The notes under the pieces were generated by a model, which had not been told where the DNA came from, did no database searches, and was given only the letters and a program-made list of their open reading frames with translations. A program made the position numbers and the translations under genes. Positions 44,571-53,482 of a stretch of DNA of 64,000 nucleotides are shown piece after piece. Where the stretch lies: the NCBI RefSeq assembly GCF_014638915.1, contig NZ_BMFQ01000001.1, positions 434,001 to 498,000 of the forward strand, given 5' to 3'. Position 1 is the stretch's first letter, and every line of letters starts with the position of its first letter. Source of the stretch: Xanthomarina arctica. Its GTDB lineage: Bacteria > Bacteroidota > Bacteroidia > Flavobacteriales > Flavobacteriaceae.

Positions 44571-46241
44571 ATGAGATTAACAACCTACATACTATCATTC
44601 TTTTTACTTATAAGTTTAGCCTCTTGTGGTGTTTCAAAATCGATACACGACCTTCCAGATGTTAGCATGTATGAATCAAGTCTTCCAGAACGTACTCAAA
44701 TTTCGGACACATCTTTTACTACTGAAAATGGCTATCTAACAAAAAACAGCTTTGGCCAATGGGAATTATATGCTTCTGGAGATCCATATCAAATGGGTTT
44801 AAACATAGGAAGTTTAACTCAAGAACTTTTTGAAGCGCAAGAACATGCTTTTTTGAGTAAAGTAGATCTATTGGTTCCTTCTAAATTCAAACAATATCTG
44901 TTGCGAAAAATGTTAGCTTGGTACAACCGTAAAATGTATTTGTACGTTCCCGAAGAGTATAAAGCTGAAATATTAGGTGTTTCAAAATACGCAGGAGACG
45001 ATTACGATTATGTTGCAGACGATTACCTCAGAATTCTCTATTTCCATAGCGCACACGATATTGGTCATGCCCTGCAAGACCTCATGCTAGTAGGATGTTC
45101 GTCCTTTGCAGCCTGGGGAAATAAATCTGAAGATGGTAACTTAATTATCGGCCGAAATTTCGATTTTTATGCTGGAGATGATTTTTCTACAAACAAAATA
45201 ATTTCATTTATTAAACCCACCAATGGTTACAATTTTATGTCGGTAACTTGGGCTGGCATGATTGGCGTAGTTTCTGGAATGAACGATCAAGGGTTAACCG
45301 TTACCATTAACGCTGGAAAATCGGATATTCCTTGGATCGCCAAAACACCTATTTCCATTGTTACGCGAGAAATTTTACAGTATGCTTCCAACATTGAAGA
45401 AGCTATTGCCATTGCTCAAAAACGTCAGGTTTTTGTTTCAGAATCTATTTTCGTTGGAAGTGCTCATGACAATCGAGCCATTACTATTGAAGTGTCTCCA
45501 AAGAATTTCGGTGTTTATGAAGTTGAAAATTCCAATCAGCTAATTTGCACAAATCATTTTCAAAGTGAGGCTTACGCAGACGATGAAAAAAACAGCAAAC
45601 ACAAGGCCGAAAGTCATTCGCAATATCGTTATCAGCGCATCGAAGAACTATTTAACGAAGCTCCAAAAATAACGCCTCAAATTGCAGTGGATATGTTACG
45701 AAACAAAGAAGGACTGCACGATGCCACCCTTGGTTATGGAAATGAAAAAGCACTTAATCAACTTTTGGCGCATCATAGCGTTGTTTTTAAACCCTCAGAT
45801 CGTTTGGTTTGGGTTTCTGCAAATCCATATCAATTAGGTGCTTTTGTTGCTTATAATTTAAATACTATTTTCAATGAAGGTCCAGAAAACAGGGAAGCAA
45901 AACCCTTAAACAACAAAAAACTGACTATCGAAAAAGACCCTTTTCAATATACAGAAACCTATTTAGATTACGAAAAATATCGTGTAATAAGTAGACAAGT
46001 TGAAAATGCTATTGGTGATGATGATTATGTGGATCCAAACACGTTAAGAGCATTGCAGGAAACAAATCCAGATTATTGGCAAGCCTATTATTTAACAGGG
46101 AAATATCACTATGAAAACAAACAATTTAGGGCCGCATTAAATGCATTCCAAAAAGCAAAAACGAAAGAAATTACAACGGTTCCTGACCAAGAACAAATAG
46201 ATTTGTATATTAAGAAGATTACAAAGAAATTAAACGATTGA
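44571..46241 (+). CDS. C45-family autoprocessing acyltransferase/hydrolase lipoprotein
   Basis: This 556-residue protein has a signal with lipobox L-A-S-C (Cys19). The catalytic domain has V-G-C-S-S-F-A with Cys176 as the expected N-terminal nucleophile after self-cleavage, then I-I-G-R-N-F-D-F-Y, as in acyl-CoA:6-aminopenicillanate acyltransferase-like (peptidase C45) enzymes. Residues 505-550 form a TPR-like helix pair. Such enzymes make or break amide and ester links to fatty acyl groups. Anchored in the envelope it might complete or hydrolyse an acyl bond of the pigment. It lies 8 bases after the CrtISO-like gene. Confidence 0.85.
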   Translation: MRLTTYILSFFLLISLASCGVSKSIHDLPDVSMYESSLPERTQISDTSFTTENGYLTKNSFGQWELYASGDPYQMGLNIGSLTQELFEAQEHAFLSKVDLLVPSKFKQYLLRKMLAWYNRKMYLYVPEEYKAEILGVSKYAGDDYDYVADDYLRILYFHSAHDIGHALQDLMLVGCSSFAAWGNKSEDGNLIIGRNFDFYAGDDFSTNKIISFIKPTNGYNFMSVTWAGMIGVVSGMNDQGLTVTINAGKSDIPWIAKTPISIVTREILQYASNIEEAIAIAQKRQVFVSESIFVGSAHDNRAITIEVSPKNFGVYEVENSNQLICTNHFQSEAYADDEKNSKHKAESHSQYRYQRIEELFNEAPKITPQIAVDMLRNKEGLHDATLGYGNEKALNQLLAHHSVVFKPSDRLVWVSANPYQLGAFVAYNLNTIFNEGPENREAKPLNNKKLTIEKDPFQYTETYLDYEKYRVISRQVENAIGDDDYVDPNTLRALQETNPDYWQAYYLTGKYHYENKQFRAALNAFQKAKTKEITTVPDQEQIDLYIKKITKKLND

Positions 46242-46280
46242 TTCCTAGTCATCAAAAATTAGTGAAATTATGTTTTTCCT

Positions 46281-46393
46281 CCTGCAAGGTCTCTTTTCGA
46301 CCTTGTAGGTATAAAGCCCAAACAATAAATACCTACAAGGATTTGAAAACCTTGCAGGATAAAAAAAAATAAAAAGATACCCACTTTCGTGGG
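46281..46393. repeat. Palindromic repeat element B (two palindromes plus a TTTC-loop hairpin)
   Basis: CCTGCAAGG (46281) ... CCTTGTAGG (46301) and CCTACAAGG (46332) ... CCTTGCAGG (46350) form two palindromes separated by a 22-base spacer. A third hairpin, CCCAC-TTTC-GTGGG (46380-46393), ends 8 bases before the ATG of the ligase gene. The layout and the A-A-T-A-A-A-T-A-C-C segment match element A at 32 kb. Confidence 0.82.
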
Positions 46394-46401
46394 CAATAAA
46401 T

Positions 46402-47700
46402 ATGATTCCCAAAATAGAACAAGCATCACCCAAAGAAATAAAAACCTTTCAAGAAGAAAAATTGAAAGACTTATTACAGTATTTAAATACGCAATCACCT
46501 TATTACAAACGCGTGTTTAAGGAACAAAATATAGACATTAGTTCCATAAATTCTTTGGAAGATTTAACGAAAATCCCAACCACTACCAAAGATCAATTGC
46601 AACAATACAACAACGATTTTTTATGTGTTCCTAAAAACAAAATCATCGACTATGTAACAACTTCTGGAACTTTGGGTGATCCTGTAACATTTGCTCTAAC
46701 AGACAACGATTTAAACCGTTTGGCTTATAATGAAGCCATATCTTTTGCCTGTTCTGGCGTTACAGAAAATGACGTGATGCAACTCATGACTACCATGGAC
46801 AGACGTTTTATGGCGGGATTAGCATATTTTCTTGGAGCTAGAAAACTTGGGGCTGGAATTATTCGAGTTGGAGCAGGAATACCAGAATTACAGTGGGATT
46901 CCATCTTAAAATTTAAACCTACCTATCTTATTGCGGTTCCTTCTTTTTTATTAAAGCTTATTGAATATGCGAACCAGCATGATATTGATATAAACAAATC
47001 TGGTGTTAAAGGCGCTATCTGCATAGGCGAACCTTTAAGGAATCAAGATTTTTCATTAAATACTTTAGCAGACAAAATTACCTCTCAATGGAACATAGAG
47101 TTATTTTCAACTTACGCTTCTACCGAAATGAATACCGCTTTTAATGAGTGTGAAAAGCAACAAGGTGGCCACCAACATCCAGAATTGATTATTGTTGAAA
47201 TTTTAGATGAAAATGACCAACCGGTTTCCACAAATGCTGTTGGCGAACTAACAATTACCACTTTAGGAATTGAAGGGATGCCTTTGCTTCGTTTTAAAAC
47301 TGGAGACATGGTTCAAGCACATACGGATTCTTGTGGTTGTGGCAGAAATACCATGCGTTTAGGGCCTGTTGTAGGTAGAAAAAAGCAAATGATAAAATAT
47401 AAAGGCACAACTTTATATCCCCCAGCAATGGATAATATTTTAAACGATTTTAATGAGGTAGAAAGCTATATCATTGAAATTTCAAGCAATGCCATAGGTA
47501 CAGACGAAATCTGCATTAAAATAGCCACAAATTCGCCTACAGACAGCTTATTACCTAGAATAAAAGATCATTTTAGAGCTAAATTACGCGTGTCTCCACG
47601 AATTGAAATTCACGATAAAAAAGAGATTCAAAAATTGCAATTTCCAATTATGAGTAGAAAACCAGTTATGGTTATCGACAAAAGGAATATAGATTCTTAA
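46402..47700 (+). CDS. AMP-forming acyl-CoA/ACP ligase (phenylacetate-CoA ligase family)
   Basis: This 432-residue adenylate-forming enzyme has T-T-S-G-T-L-G-D-P as the P-loop, S-T-Y-A-S-T-E-M in place of Y-G-x-T-E, L-R-F-K-T-G-D-M-V and a C-terminal K-Q-M-I-K-Y-K-G-T-T-L-Y-P-P, which together place it near PaaK. Closing the operon that begins with an ammonia-lyase, it probably activates the aryl acrylate (4-coumarate) and loads it onto ACP. A zinc-like Cys cluster D-S-C-G-C-G lies near 310, as in some PaaK-like enzymes. Confidence 0.88.
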   Translation: MIPKIEQASPKEIKTFQEEKLKDLLQYLNTQSPYYKRVFKEQNIDISSINSLEDLTKIPTTTKDQLQQYNNDFLCVPKNKIIDYVTTSGTLGDPVTFALTDNDLNRLAYNEAISFACSGVTENDVMQLMTTMDRRFMAGLAYFLGARKLGAGIIRVGAGIPELQWDSILKFKPTYLIAVPSFLLKLIEYANQHDIDINKSGVKGAICIGEPLRNQDFSLNTLADKITSQWNIELFSTYASTEMNTAFNECEKQQGGHQHPELIIVEILDENDQPVSTNAVGELTITTLGIEGMPLLRFKTGDMVQAHTDSCGCGRNTMRLGPVVGRKKQMIKYKGTTLYPPAMDNILNDFNEVESYIIEISSNAIGTDEICIKIATNSPTDSLLPRIKDHFRAKLRVSPRIEIHDKKEIQKLQFPIMSRKPVMVIDKRNIDS

Positions 47701-47718
47701 AACTCTTTCTTAGTAACA

Positions 47719-49527
47719 TTAAACCAATTCCAAATTCGGAATCCTAATAGCTTTGAGTTCTTTCTTATAAAATTGAAGTTCTTTTTGAATGATGCTATTT
47801 TCAGAAGATATTGTCGTTAAAAATAAATCTTGATAATAGGAAATGCCATCAAAAAGATTGCTTTTAAAGGCTTCCCATTTCTTGATTTGTTTGGATGTAA
47901 CCTCCTCTGAGATAGTAGCAATTTCATTTTTTAAATATTCCACATACATTTTCAATTCTTTAACGAACATGTTTGGACGCTCCACCTTAGAAAGTACAGA
48001 GGTCTTTCCATAAATATGTTGAATCATAGTTGAAAGCGACACTTCTTTATCAAAATAAGCCATATTTGGTCCTGGACAAATTACCACACCTTGCTCCTGA
48101 CCTTTAATTTGAATATCGTTTTCTAAATAGGAAGCATTAGACAAACCAACACAAAGACAAGCTTTTTCGGTGATTTTTGCTTTGGCATTTTCATACATAT
48201 TTGAAGCTACTTCATCTCTTTTTTCTTCTAATTCTTGCAATTTTACATCTTGATATTTTTTCGAAGCTGTACAAATACCTTCTGGTCCAAATTCTTTGCT
48301 TAGAGCCAAATACTTTTTCGGACAAGAACTTCCAGCTTTATCATCATCAATACGTTTTTGTTTAAAGAACTCGTTAGTGGTGCCTTTTATGGTATTAAAA
48401 GGAACTCCTAAAGGAGAAATACCACTTAAGTATAAATCGGTTTCTTGAGCCTTCGCTAACAAATCTCTAGTTTTCTTATCTACAGACGTGGCTTCGGGAA
48501 CCAATAAAAAGGGTGTTCCCCAACCTACAGAGTCTACTTGATAATTGTCAAGTAAAAATTCGTGTTCATTAGCCGTTCCAACACCACCTTGAACCGTGAT
48601 TTTTAAATCTAGAGGCTGTTCTGGAACAGCTAATTCCTTCGCGCTTAACCCTTTCACAAACACATCGTGTGTCTCTTGAATTAATTCGGCTTTTTTGTTT
48701 TTAAATTCCTCTAAAATAGGCCCCAATAAAAATCCTTCTGTTGCAAAAGCATGTCCGCCACAATTTAATCCAGATTCAATGCGGTATTCTGAAACCCAAA
48801 GTCCTTTTTTAGCTAAGAATTTCCCTTGAATAGTAGCCGAACGATAATCGCTCACTTTCAAGATGATTTTCTTTTTTAAATCCCCTTGATTATCTGGAAA
48901 GAAGTCGCTAAAATTTTCAAAATAACTATATAATCTAGGATTCATTCCAGCAGAAAGCACAACCGAAGAACTAAGATTACTATTAGCAAAACCACGAAGT
49001 GAGGCATGTGCATCATTAAACTCTACAGGTAATTGTTCGCCTTTTATAAAATTATCTTTATCGACTTTAGTCATAATATTTACATCAATATCACCAGCCT
49101 TTAAATGTGTTTCAAGATAATTTTTAATGCTCTCCTTAAATAAAGTTCCTTCATTCAGCACAGTAAAAAGTCCTTCTTTTATTGTGGATTTACTAGGTAA
49201 CGTAGCTATATAATTCTCTAAAGCTACTTTGCTTTCGGAAAGTTCCGTTTTAAACTTTGCGAATTTTTCCTTTACAATAGTATCTACTAAATTTAAATAG
49301 GAAGTAATACGTTCGGCGCGATAATCTTGTGCTTTTTTAGATATTTCCTGATATGGTAAGTCAAATTTCTTGCTGTAGAACGCATTCATTTTCTCCATAA
49401 GCTCATCATCTATAATCGAAATTACAGACGAAATTCCATATTGAGCCACGCGAATTGGGCTATCTATGGTATAAGCTAATCCCATAACTGGAATATGAAA
49501 TGTGTGTAATGATTTTGGTAAACTCAT
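47719..49527 (-). CDS. Large nitronate-monooxygenase-like (NPD-type) protein, unknown role
   Basis: This 602-residue protein has the landmarks of an NPD/enoyl-reductase-II TIM barrel: I-P-V-M-G-L-A-Y-T-I at the start, E-S-G-L-N-C-G-G-H-A-F in place of the Q-G-x-E-A-G-G-H motif, and V-Q-G-G-V-G-T with V-G-W-G-T-P-F-L-L-V-P-E for the FMN phosphate site. It is about twice the usual size, with extra helical segments at both ends and several Cys (S-S-C-P-K-K, G-I-C-T-A-S, K-A-C-L-C-V-G, V-I-C-P-G-P) that could hold a metal cluster. It converges on the ligase gene 18 bases away. I do not know its function. Confidence 0.75.
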   Translation of the reverse strand: MSLPKSLHTFHIPVMGLAYTIDSPIRVAQYGISSVISIIDDELMEKMNAFYSKKFDLPYQEISKKAQDYRAERITSYLNLVDTIVKEKFAKFKTELSESKVALENYIATLPSKSTIKEGLFTVLNEGTLFKESIKNYLETHLKAGDIDVNIMTKVDKDNFIKGEQLPVEFNDAHASLRGFANSNLSSSVVLSAGMNPRLYSYFENFSDFFPDNQGDLKKKIILKVSDYRSATIQGKFLAKKGLWVSEYRIESGLNCGGHAFATEGFLLGPILEEFKNKKAELIQETHDVFVKGLSAKELAVPEQPLDLKITVQGGVGTANEHEFLLDNYQVDSVGWGTPFLLVPEATSVDKKTRDLLAKAQETDLYLSGISPLGVPFNTIKGTTNEFFKQKRIDDDKAGSSCPKKYLALSKEFGPEGICTASKKYQDVKLQELEEKRDEVASNMYENAKAKITEKACLCVGLSNASYLENDIQIKGQEQGVVICPGPNMAYFDKEVSLSTMIQHIYGKTSVLSKVERPNMFVKELKMYVEYLKNEIATISEEVTSKQIKKWEAFKSNLFDGISYYQDLFLTTISSENSIIQKELQFYKKELKAIRIPNLELV

Positions 49528-49556
49528 CTATTAATTTTTAAAAATTAAATAAGTTA

Positions 49557-49564
49557 CAAACTTA
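49557..49564 (-). promoter_or_regulatory. Candidate -7 element (reverse strand TAAGTTTG) for the NPD-like gene
   Basis: CAAACTTA on the plus strand is the exact complement of TAnnTTTG, 30 bases upstream of the minus-strand ATG at 49527. No CAA is found at the standard -33 distance, so only the -7 part is supported. Confidence 0.4.
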
Positions 49565-49690
49565 ATCAAATGAAAACATATTTAATACCTTTTAGTCTTT
49601 TATTAATTTTAATAAAAAAACAAGCTTAGAAATTAAAGAATTAAGATAATATGTATATTTATATAACCCACAACCAATGGGTTACAAAAT

Positions 49691-49718
49691 TTTGTAGCAT
49701 TGAAGCTTTATATATTTA
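49691..49718 (+). promoter_or_regulatory. Weak promoter candidate (TTTG-N16-TATATTTA)
   Basis: TTTG at 49691-49694 and TATATTTA at 49711-49718 (one mismatch to TAnnTTTG) lie upstream of the ATG at 49730. The 16-base spacing is slightly short of the usual range, so confidence is low. Confidence 0.35.
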
Positions 49719-49729
49719 CACCATAACTT

Positions 49730-50485
49730 ATGAAGTTAGAAGTTAAAAATACCATTGAATATATCATCAATAACAAACGTGCCTTTATACAAAATGATGT
49801 CGAAAAACATATTGTTTTGCAATCTTTTGATTTTGCTTTTGAAATGATTTTTGGTTCTGGCCACCATAGAAACCATAGATCTGGCGGTCTACACAATAGA
49901 CCCAAAGGAGAACTATTTGCCAATACATTTCAAGGTAAAATGGCTGAATTTGTAGTTTATAATTATTTAACTAAGAATGACTTTCCAGATATAGAAAAAC
50001 CAGATACAAGTGTTTCCGGAAAAGGAATTTGGGATGCTTATGATTTGATGTATAAAAACAAGAAAATAAATATTAAATCGGCTACATTTTTCTCAAATTT
50101 ACTCTTACTTGAATGCAAAGATTGGAACAAAAATGGCGAGTACATTCCAAATATAAAAAACACTTCTAGCAAAGATTATGATTATTTTATATTGGTTAGA
50201 ATAAAGCCAGATATTAAAAAGTTATTGCAAATAGAAAAGCTCTTCAGTGTTGATTTTGTGGAGAAAACCAAACTTCAAGAGGTGATCTTAAATGAAAAAT
50301 GGTTTTACGATTTTGGTGGCATTTGCAGTAAGAAAACTATAAAACATATTATTAATGAACACTATTTTTTACCTCAAAATGCCTTATTAAATGGTAAAAT
50401 AAAGATCGATGCAGACAATTACTATATTCAATGTGGGGATTTGAAAGACATCAATTTTTTATTAAAACACTTAAAAGAATTATAA
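49730..50485 (+). CDS. Possible PD-(D/E)XK nuclease-fold protein, unknown function
   Basis: This 251-residue protein is not recognised by family. Its middle has a pattern like a restriction-endonuclease fold: E73 in G-K-M-A-E-F-V-V-Y-N-Y-L, D105 in W-D-A-Y-D-L, then N-I-K-S-A with Lys116, which corresponds to D-Xn-(D/E/N)xK. A His/Gly-rich loop (G-H-H-R-N-H-R-S-G-G) precedes it. An active nuclease would need metal-binding confirmation. No methyltransferase gene is next to it, so it is not a standard restriction-modification pair. The next gene is a MepB homologue about 170 bases downstream. Confidence 0.6.
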   Translation: MKLEVKNTIEYIINNKRAFIQNDVEKHIVLQSFDFAFEMIFGSGHHRNHRSGGLHNRPKGELFANTFQGKMAEFVVYNYLTKNDFPDIEKPDTSVSGKGIWDAYDLMYKNKKINIKSATFFSNLLLLECKDWNKNGEYIPNIKNTSSKDYDYFILVRIKPDIKKLLQIEKLFSVDFVEKTKLQEVILNEKWFYDFGGICSKKTIKHIINEHYFLPQNALLNGKIKIDADNYYIQCGDLKDINFLLKHLKEL

Positions 50486-50658
50486 AATTAACTATCTCTC
50501 GATTATAATTTAAAATCTTCACTTAATGAAACATTAGATAAAAATCTTAAAAATTCTAAAAATACTTTAGATAACCTATATCTTTAAACTCTTGAAAAAT
50601 GTTTTATCTCAAGACTAGAAAGACTACCAATTTCCCAATAAAAATAGAAGTAGAATAC

Positions 50659-51153
50659 ATGAACCAGACTCTGAATAAAATTAAAACAGAAGTTTACGAA
50701 AAATGTAACCTGAAAATTTCAAACCTAGAAATTGAGTTGGAAAGCAAAGAATACCATGCTTGTAAGTTCAAACTAAATACTTGGAATATACTAAGCAGGA
50801 AAGCGAAAATTACACCTACAAAAGCTGGACAATTCGTAACATGTTGGAGGAGAAATAAAGATGGCATTACAGAGCCGTTTGATGATACCGATCCTATTGA
50901 TTTTTATACCATAAATGTACAACATGAAAATTTACTTGGACAATTTGTATTTCCAAGATCTGTGTTAATTAAACATGGCATTATGTCTACCGAAAAAAAA
51001 GATGGAAAAAGAGGTTTCCGCGTCTATCCTGCTTGGGATAAAGCAGAAAATAAACAAGCAGAAAAAACCCAAAAATGGCAATTAAACTATTTTTATGACA
51101 TAGGAAAATCTACAGATTTTAAAAAAGTACTTGCCTTATATCACGGATTATAA
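50659..51153 (+). CDS. MepB-family protein
   Basis: This 164-residue protein has Y-E-K-C-N-L-K-I, P-T-K-A-G-Q-F-V-T-C-W-R-R-N and V-F-P-R-S-V-L-I-K-H-G-I-M, typical of the MepB family, whose founding member is encoded beside the MepA drug efflux pump in staphylococci. Its biochemical role is unknown. I chose ATG 50659 (M-N-Q-T-L-N-K-I) as the likely start since MepB proteins begin there; ATG 50599 would add 20 Lys/Thr-rich residues. No efflux gene is next to it. Confidence 0.75.
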   Translation: MNQTLNKIKTEVYEKCNLKISNLEIELESKEYHACKFKLNTWNILSRKAKITPTKAGQFVTCWRRNKDGITEPFDDTDPIDFYTINVQHENLLGQFVFPRSVLIKHGIMSTEKKDGKRGFRVYPAWDKAENKQAEKTQKWQLNYFYDIGKSTDFKKVLALYHGL

Positions 51154-51254
51154 AAAGTAATTGAAAACTACATTTATAAATCCCGTTATAAATAATACTT
51201 ATCTATAATTAGATTAGAAGTTCAAAAGAAATGGTAATTTTAAAAAAAAATAAT

Positions 51255-51839
51255 ATGAAATTTAAAAAACCATCAACATTCTTAACAACATTAATTATTC
51301 TATTCATTTCAATGACTATAAATGCACAAGAAGGCACTAAAAAAAGCAAAGATAATCCTTCTCAAGAGCGTGCAGATATAGAAAAAATGAAAAATAAAGC
51401 CCTTAAAGAACTTTACAAAATAAACCCTGCCGCAAAAAATGAGATTGCAAATGCAAAAGGATATGCTGTTTTCGGAAACACAGGAGTAAATGTTTTAGTA
51501 GTTTCCTCAGGAAATGGCGCTGGAGTAGCGTATCAAAATGGAAATCCAACCTATATGAAAATGTTTTCGGCCGGAGTAGGTGTTGGAATTGGTATTAAAA
51601 AATTCTATGCTGTTTTTGTTTTCAAAACTACAAAAGCTTACGAAAATTTTATTGAAGATGGCTGGCAAGGTGGCGCACAAGCTGATGCCGCTGCAAAAGA
51701 TGATAAACAAGGTGCTGCTTTAGGTGGAGCCATCAGCATCTCTCCAGATATATTATTGTATCAAATTACACGTAAAGGTTTGGCTGCTCAAGCAACTATT
51801 CAAGGAACAAAATATTGGAAAGATAAAGACTTGAATTAA
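51255..51839 (+). CDS. Secreted SYLF (YSC84-like) lipid-binding protein
   Basis: From ATG 51255 this gives 194 residues with a signal peptide ending in N-A-Q (about 25). The mature part has G-Y-A-V-F-G-N-T-G-V-N, G-N-G-A-G-V-A-Y, and A-G-V-G-V-G-I-G-I-K-K-F, the Gly-rich repeated pattern of the SYLF domain, which binds phosphoinositides or membranes in eukaryotes. In bacteria it is a periplasmic or outer-membrane-associated protein of unknown role. An upstream ATG at 51231 would add eight basic residues. A 46-base gap separates it from the next gene. Confidence 0.82.
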   Translation: MKFKKPSTFLTTLIILFISMTINAQEGTKKSKDNPSQERADIEKMKNKALKELYKINPAAKNEIANAKGYAVFGNTGVNVLVVSSGNGAGVAYQNGNPTYMKMFSAGVGVGIGIKKFYAVFVFKTTKAYENFIEDGWQGGAQADAAAKDDKQGAALGGAISISPDILLYQITRKGLAAQATIQGTKYWKDKDLN

Positions 51840-51885
51840 TGCCATACGCTTCAATTTTAAACTCCAAATTCTTTAATATTTTATT

Positions 51886-52959
51886 ATGACCAAAGCAAAT
51901 TCAACACTTACATTCTCTTGTGGAACAACCATGAAAAACAGATTCATGTTAGCTCCAATGACAAACCAACAAAGCCATGAAAATGGAAAACTTTCTAATG
52001 AAGAACTAAAATGGTTAACCATGAGAGCGGAAGGCGGTTTTGGTATCGTCATGACTTGCGCCTCGCATGTACAAGAAATTGGAAAGGGATTTCCCGGTCA
52101 GTTAGGGATATTTAGTGATGATTTAAACGAAGGCCATATAGCGTTAACAACTAATATAAAGGCACAAGGAAGCTTAGCCGTTATTCAATTACATCATGCA
52201 GGCATGCGGACACCTTTTGAACTCATTAATGAAAAGCCTGTTTGCCCTTCTAATAATGAAGAAAATAATGCGCGAGAACTTACTTTAGAAGAAGTTAAGC
52301 AACTTAGAGATGATTTTATTACTGCGGCCATTCGTGCAAAAAAATGTGGTTATGATGGTGTTGAAGTACATGGAGCTCATGGATATATTATAACGCAATT
52401 TTTAAGTTCAGAAATAAACAAAAGAACAGATAATTATGGCGGATCTTTAATAAACAGATCTCGAATACTCTTTGAAATAGTGGATGCTATAAGAGAAAAA
52501 TGTGGCAAAGATTTTCTTCTTGGAGTCCGTTTGTCTCCAGAAAGATTTGGAATGGACCTAGAGGAAGTAAAATGGGTTTGTCAGCAATTAATTGATGGTG
52601 GAAATATTGATTTTTTAGATATCTCTTTATGGGATAGTTTTAAAATACCCAATGAAGAAAAATATCAAAAAAAGACTTTATTAGAACACTTTAGCAACTT
52701 AGATTTTAAAAACGTAAAATGGACGGTCGCTGGAAAAATTAATACGGCTGTAGATGTACAAAAGATCTTAGATTCTGGAGTCGATTTTGTAACTATTGGA
52801 AAATCTGCCATCCTACATCATAACTTTCCAAAACTGGTTATGGAAAACCCTGCTTTTATTCCAATTGAAACTCCAGTTTCCAAAGTGTATCTAAAAAATG
52901 AAGGATTAGGTGATAAGTTTATAGAGTACTTAAAAAGATGGCCAGATTTTATTAAATAA
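51886..52959 (+). CDS. NADH:flavin oxidoreductase (old yellow enzyme family)
   Basis: This 357-residue TIM barrel has M-L-A-P-M-T-N near the N-terminus, H-H-A-G-M-R-T (around 103-109), V-H-G-A-H-G-Y-I-I-T-Q-F-L-S with the His pair that binds substrate, and R-T-D-N-Y-G-G-S-L-x-N-R-S-R, diagnostic for old yellow enzymes. It uses FMN and NAD(P)H to reduce activated C=C bonds, for instance enones. The physiological substrate is unknown. It looks monocistronic. Confidence 0.92.
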   Translation: MTKANSTLTFSCGTTMKNRFMLAPMTNQQSHENGKLSNEELKWLTMRAEGGFGIVMTCASHVQEIGKGFPGQLGIFSDDLNEGHIALTTNIKAQGSLAVIQLHHAGMRTPFELINEKPVCPSNNEENNARELTLEEVKQLRDDFITAAIRAKKCGYDGVEVHGAHGYIITQFLSSEINKRTDNYGGSLINRSRILFEIVDAIREKCGKDFLLGVRLSPERFGMDLEEVKWVCQQLIDGGNIDFLDISLWDSFKIPNEEKYQKKTLLEHFSNLDFKNVKWTVAGKINTAVDVQKILDSGVDFVTIGKSAILHHNFPKLVMENPAFIPIETPVSKVYLKNEGLGDKFIEYLKRWPDFIK

Positions 52960-53125
52960 CCATTCACATTTTACAACATTCAGAATTATTAACCAAGGTT
53001 CGTAAAACAAGGTATCTAGCGCTTAATATAAAATAGCTTATTTTAGTGCTAATTTCAAAAGCAAATTCGTAACGAAATCATCCAGACTTACTTCAACCCT
53101 CATATAATGCAAAAATAAAATTATT

Positions 53126-53350
53126 ATGAAATTAAATTTATTGTCCTGTGATGCTCAGAGACCAGATAGAAGAGCAATTGCCCAATGTATTATGGAAATT
53201 TCATCTAACATAAGTGAATCCTTGGCCAATGAACTTACAGATATCCTCTTAGAAGGTGATGCTGTAGATATTGAGGTGGAAGATAAAAATTCTGGTTCCG
53301 CTTTAAGAGCTTTGCGAAAACTGAGTATTGATTACGAAATTATAGAATAA
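53126..53350 (+). CDS. Small conserved-looking protein, unknown function
   Basis: This 74-residue soluble protein starts with ATG 53126. The C-terminal A-L-R-A-L-R-K-L-S-I-D-Y-E-I-I-E resembles the end of L7/L12 C-terminal-like domains, where a short helix and strand pack together. It is helical and acidic in the middle. I do not recognise a family. There is no clear operon partner; the neighbouring genes are 166 and 132 bases away. Confidence 0.6.
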   Translation: MKLNLLSCDAQRPDRRAIAQCIMEISSNISESLANELTDILLEGDAVDIEVEDKNSGSALRALRKLSIDYEIIE

Positions 53351-53482
53351 ACTCTGTGGTTCATTATATAGAGGTGTAGAGAAGGATTGAAAAACTTTAA
53401 AATAACGATTTAAAAAGAAATGACATCATCTCAATATAAAAGCAAATTTTTAAAGTAAAGCAATGAACAAAAGATAATAGTA

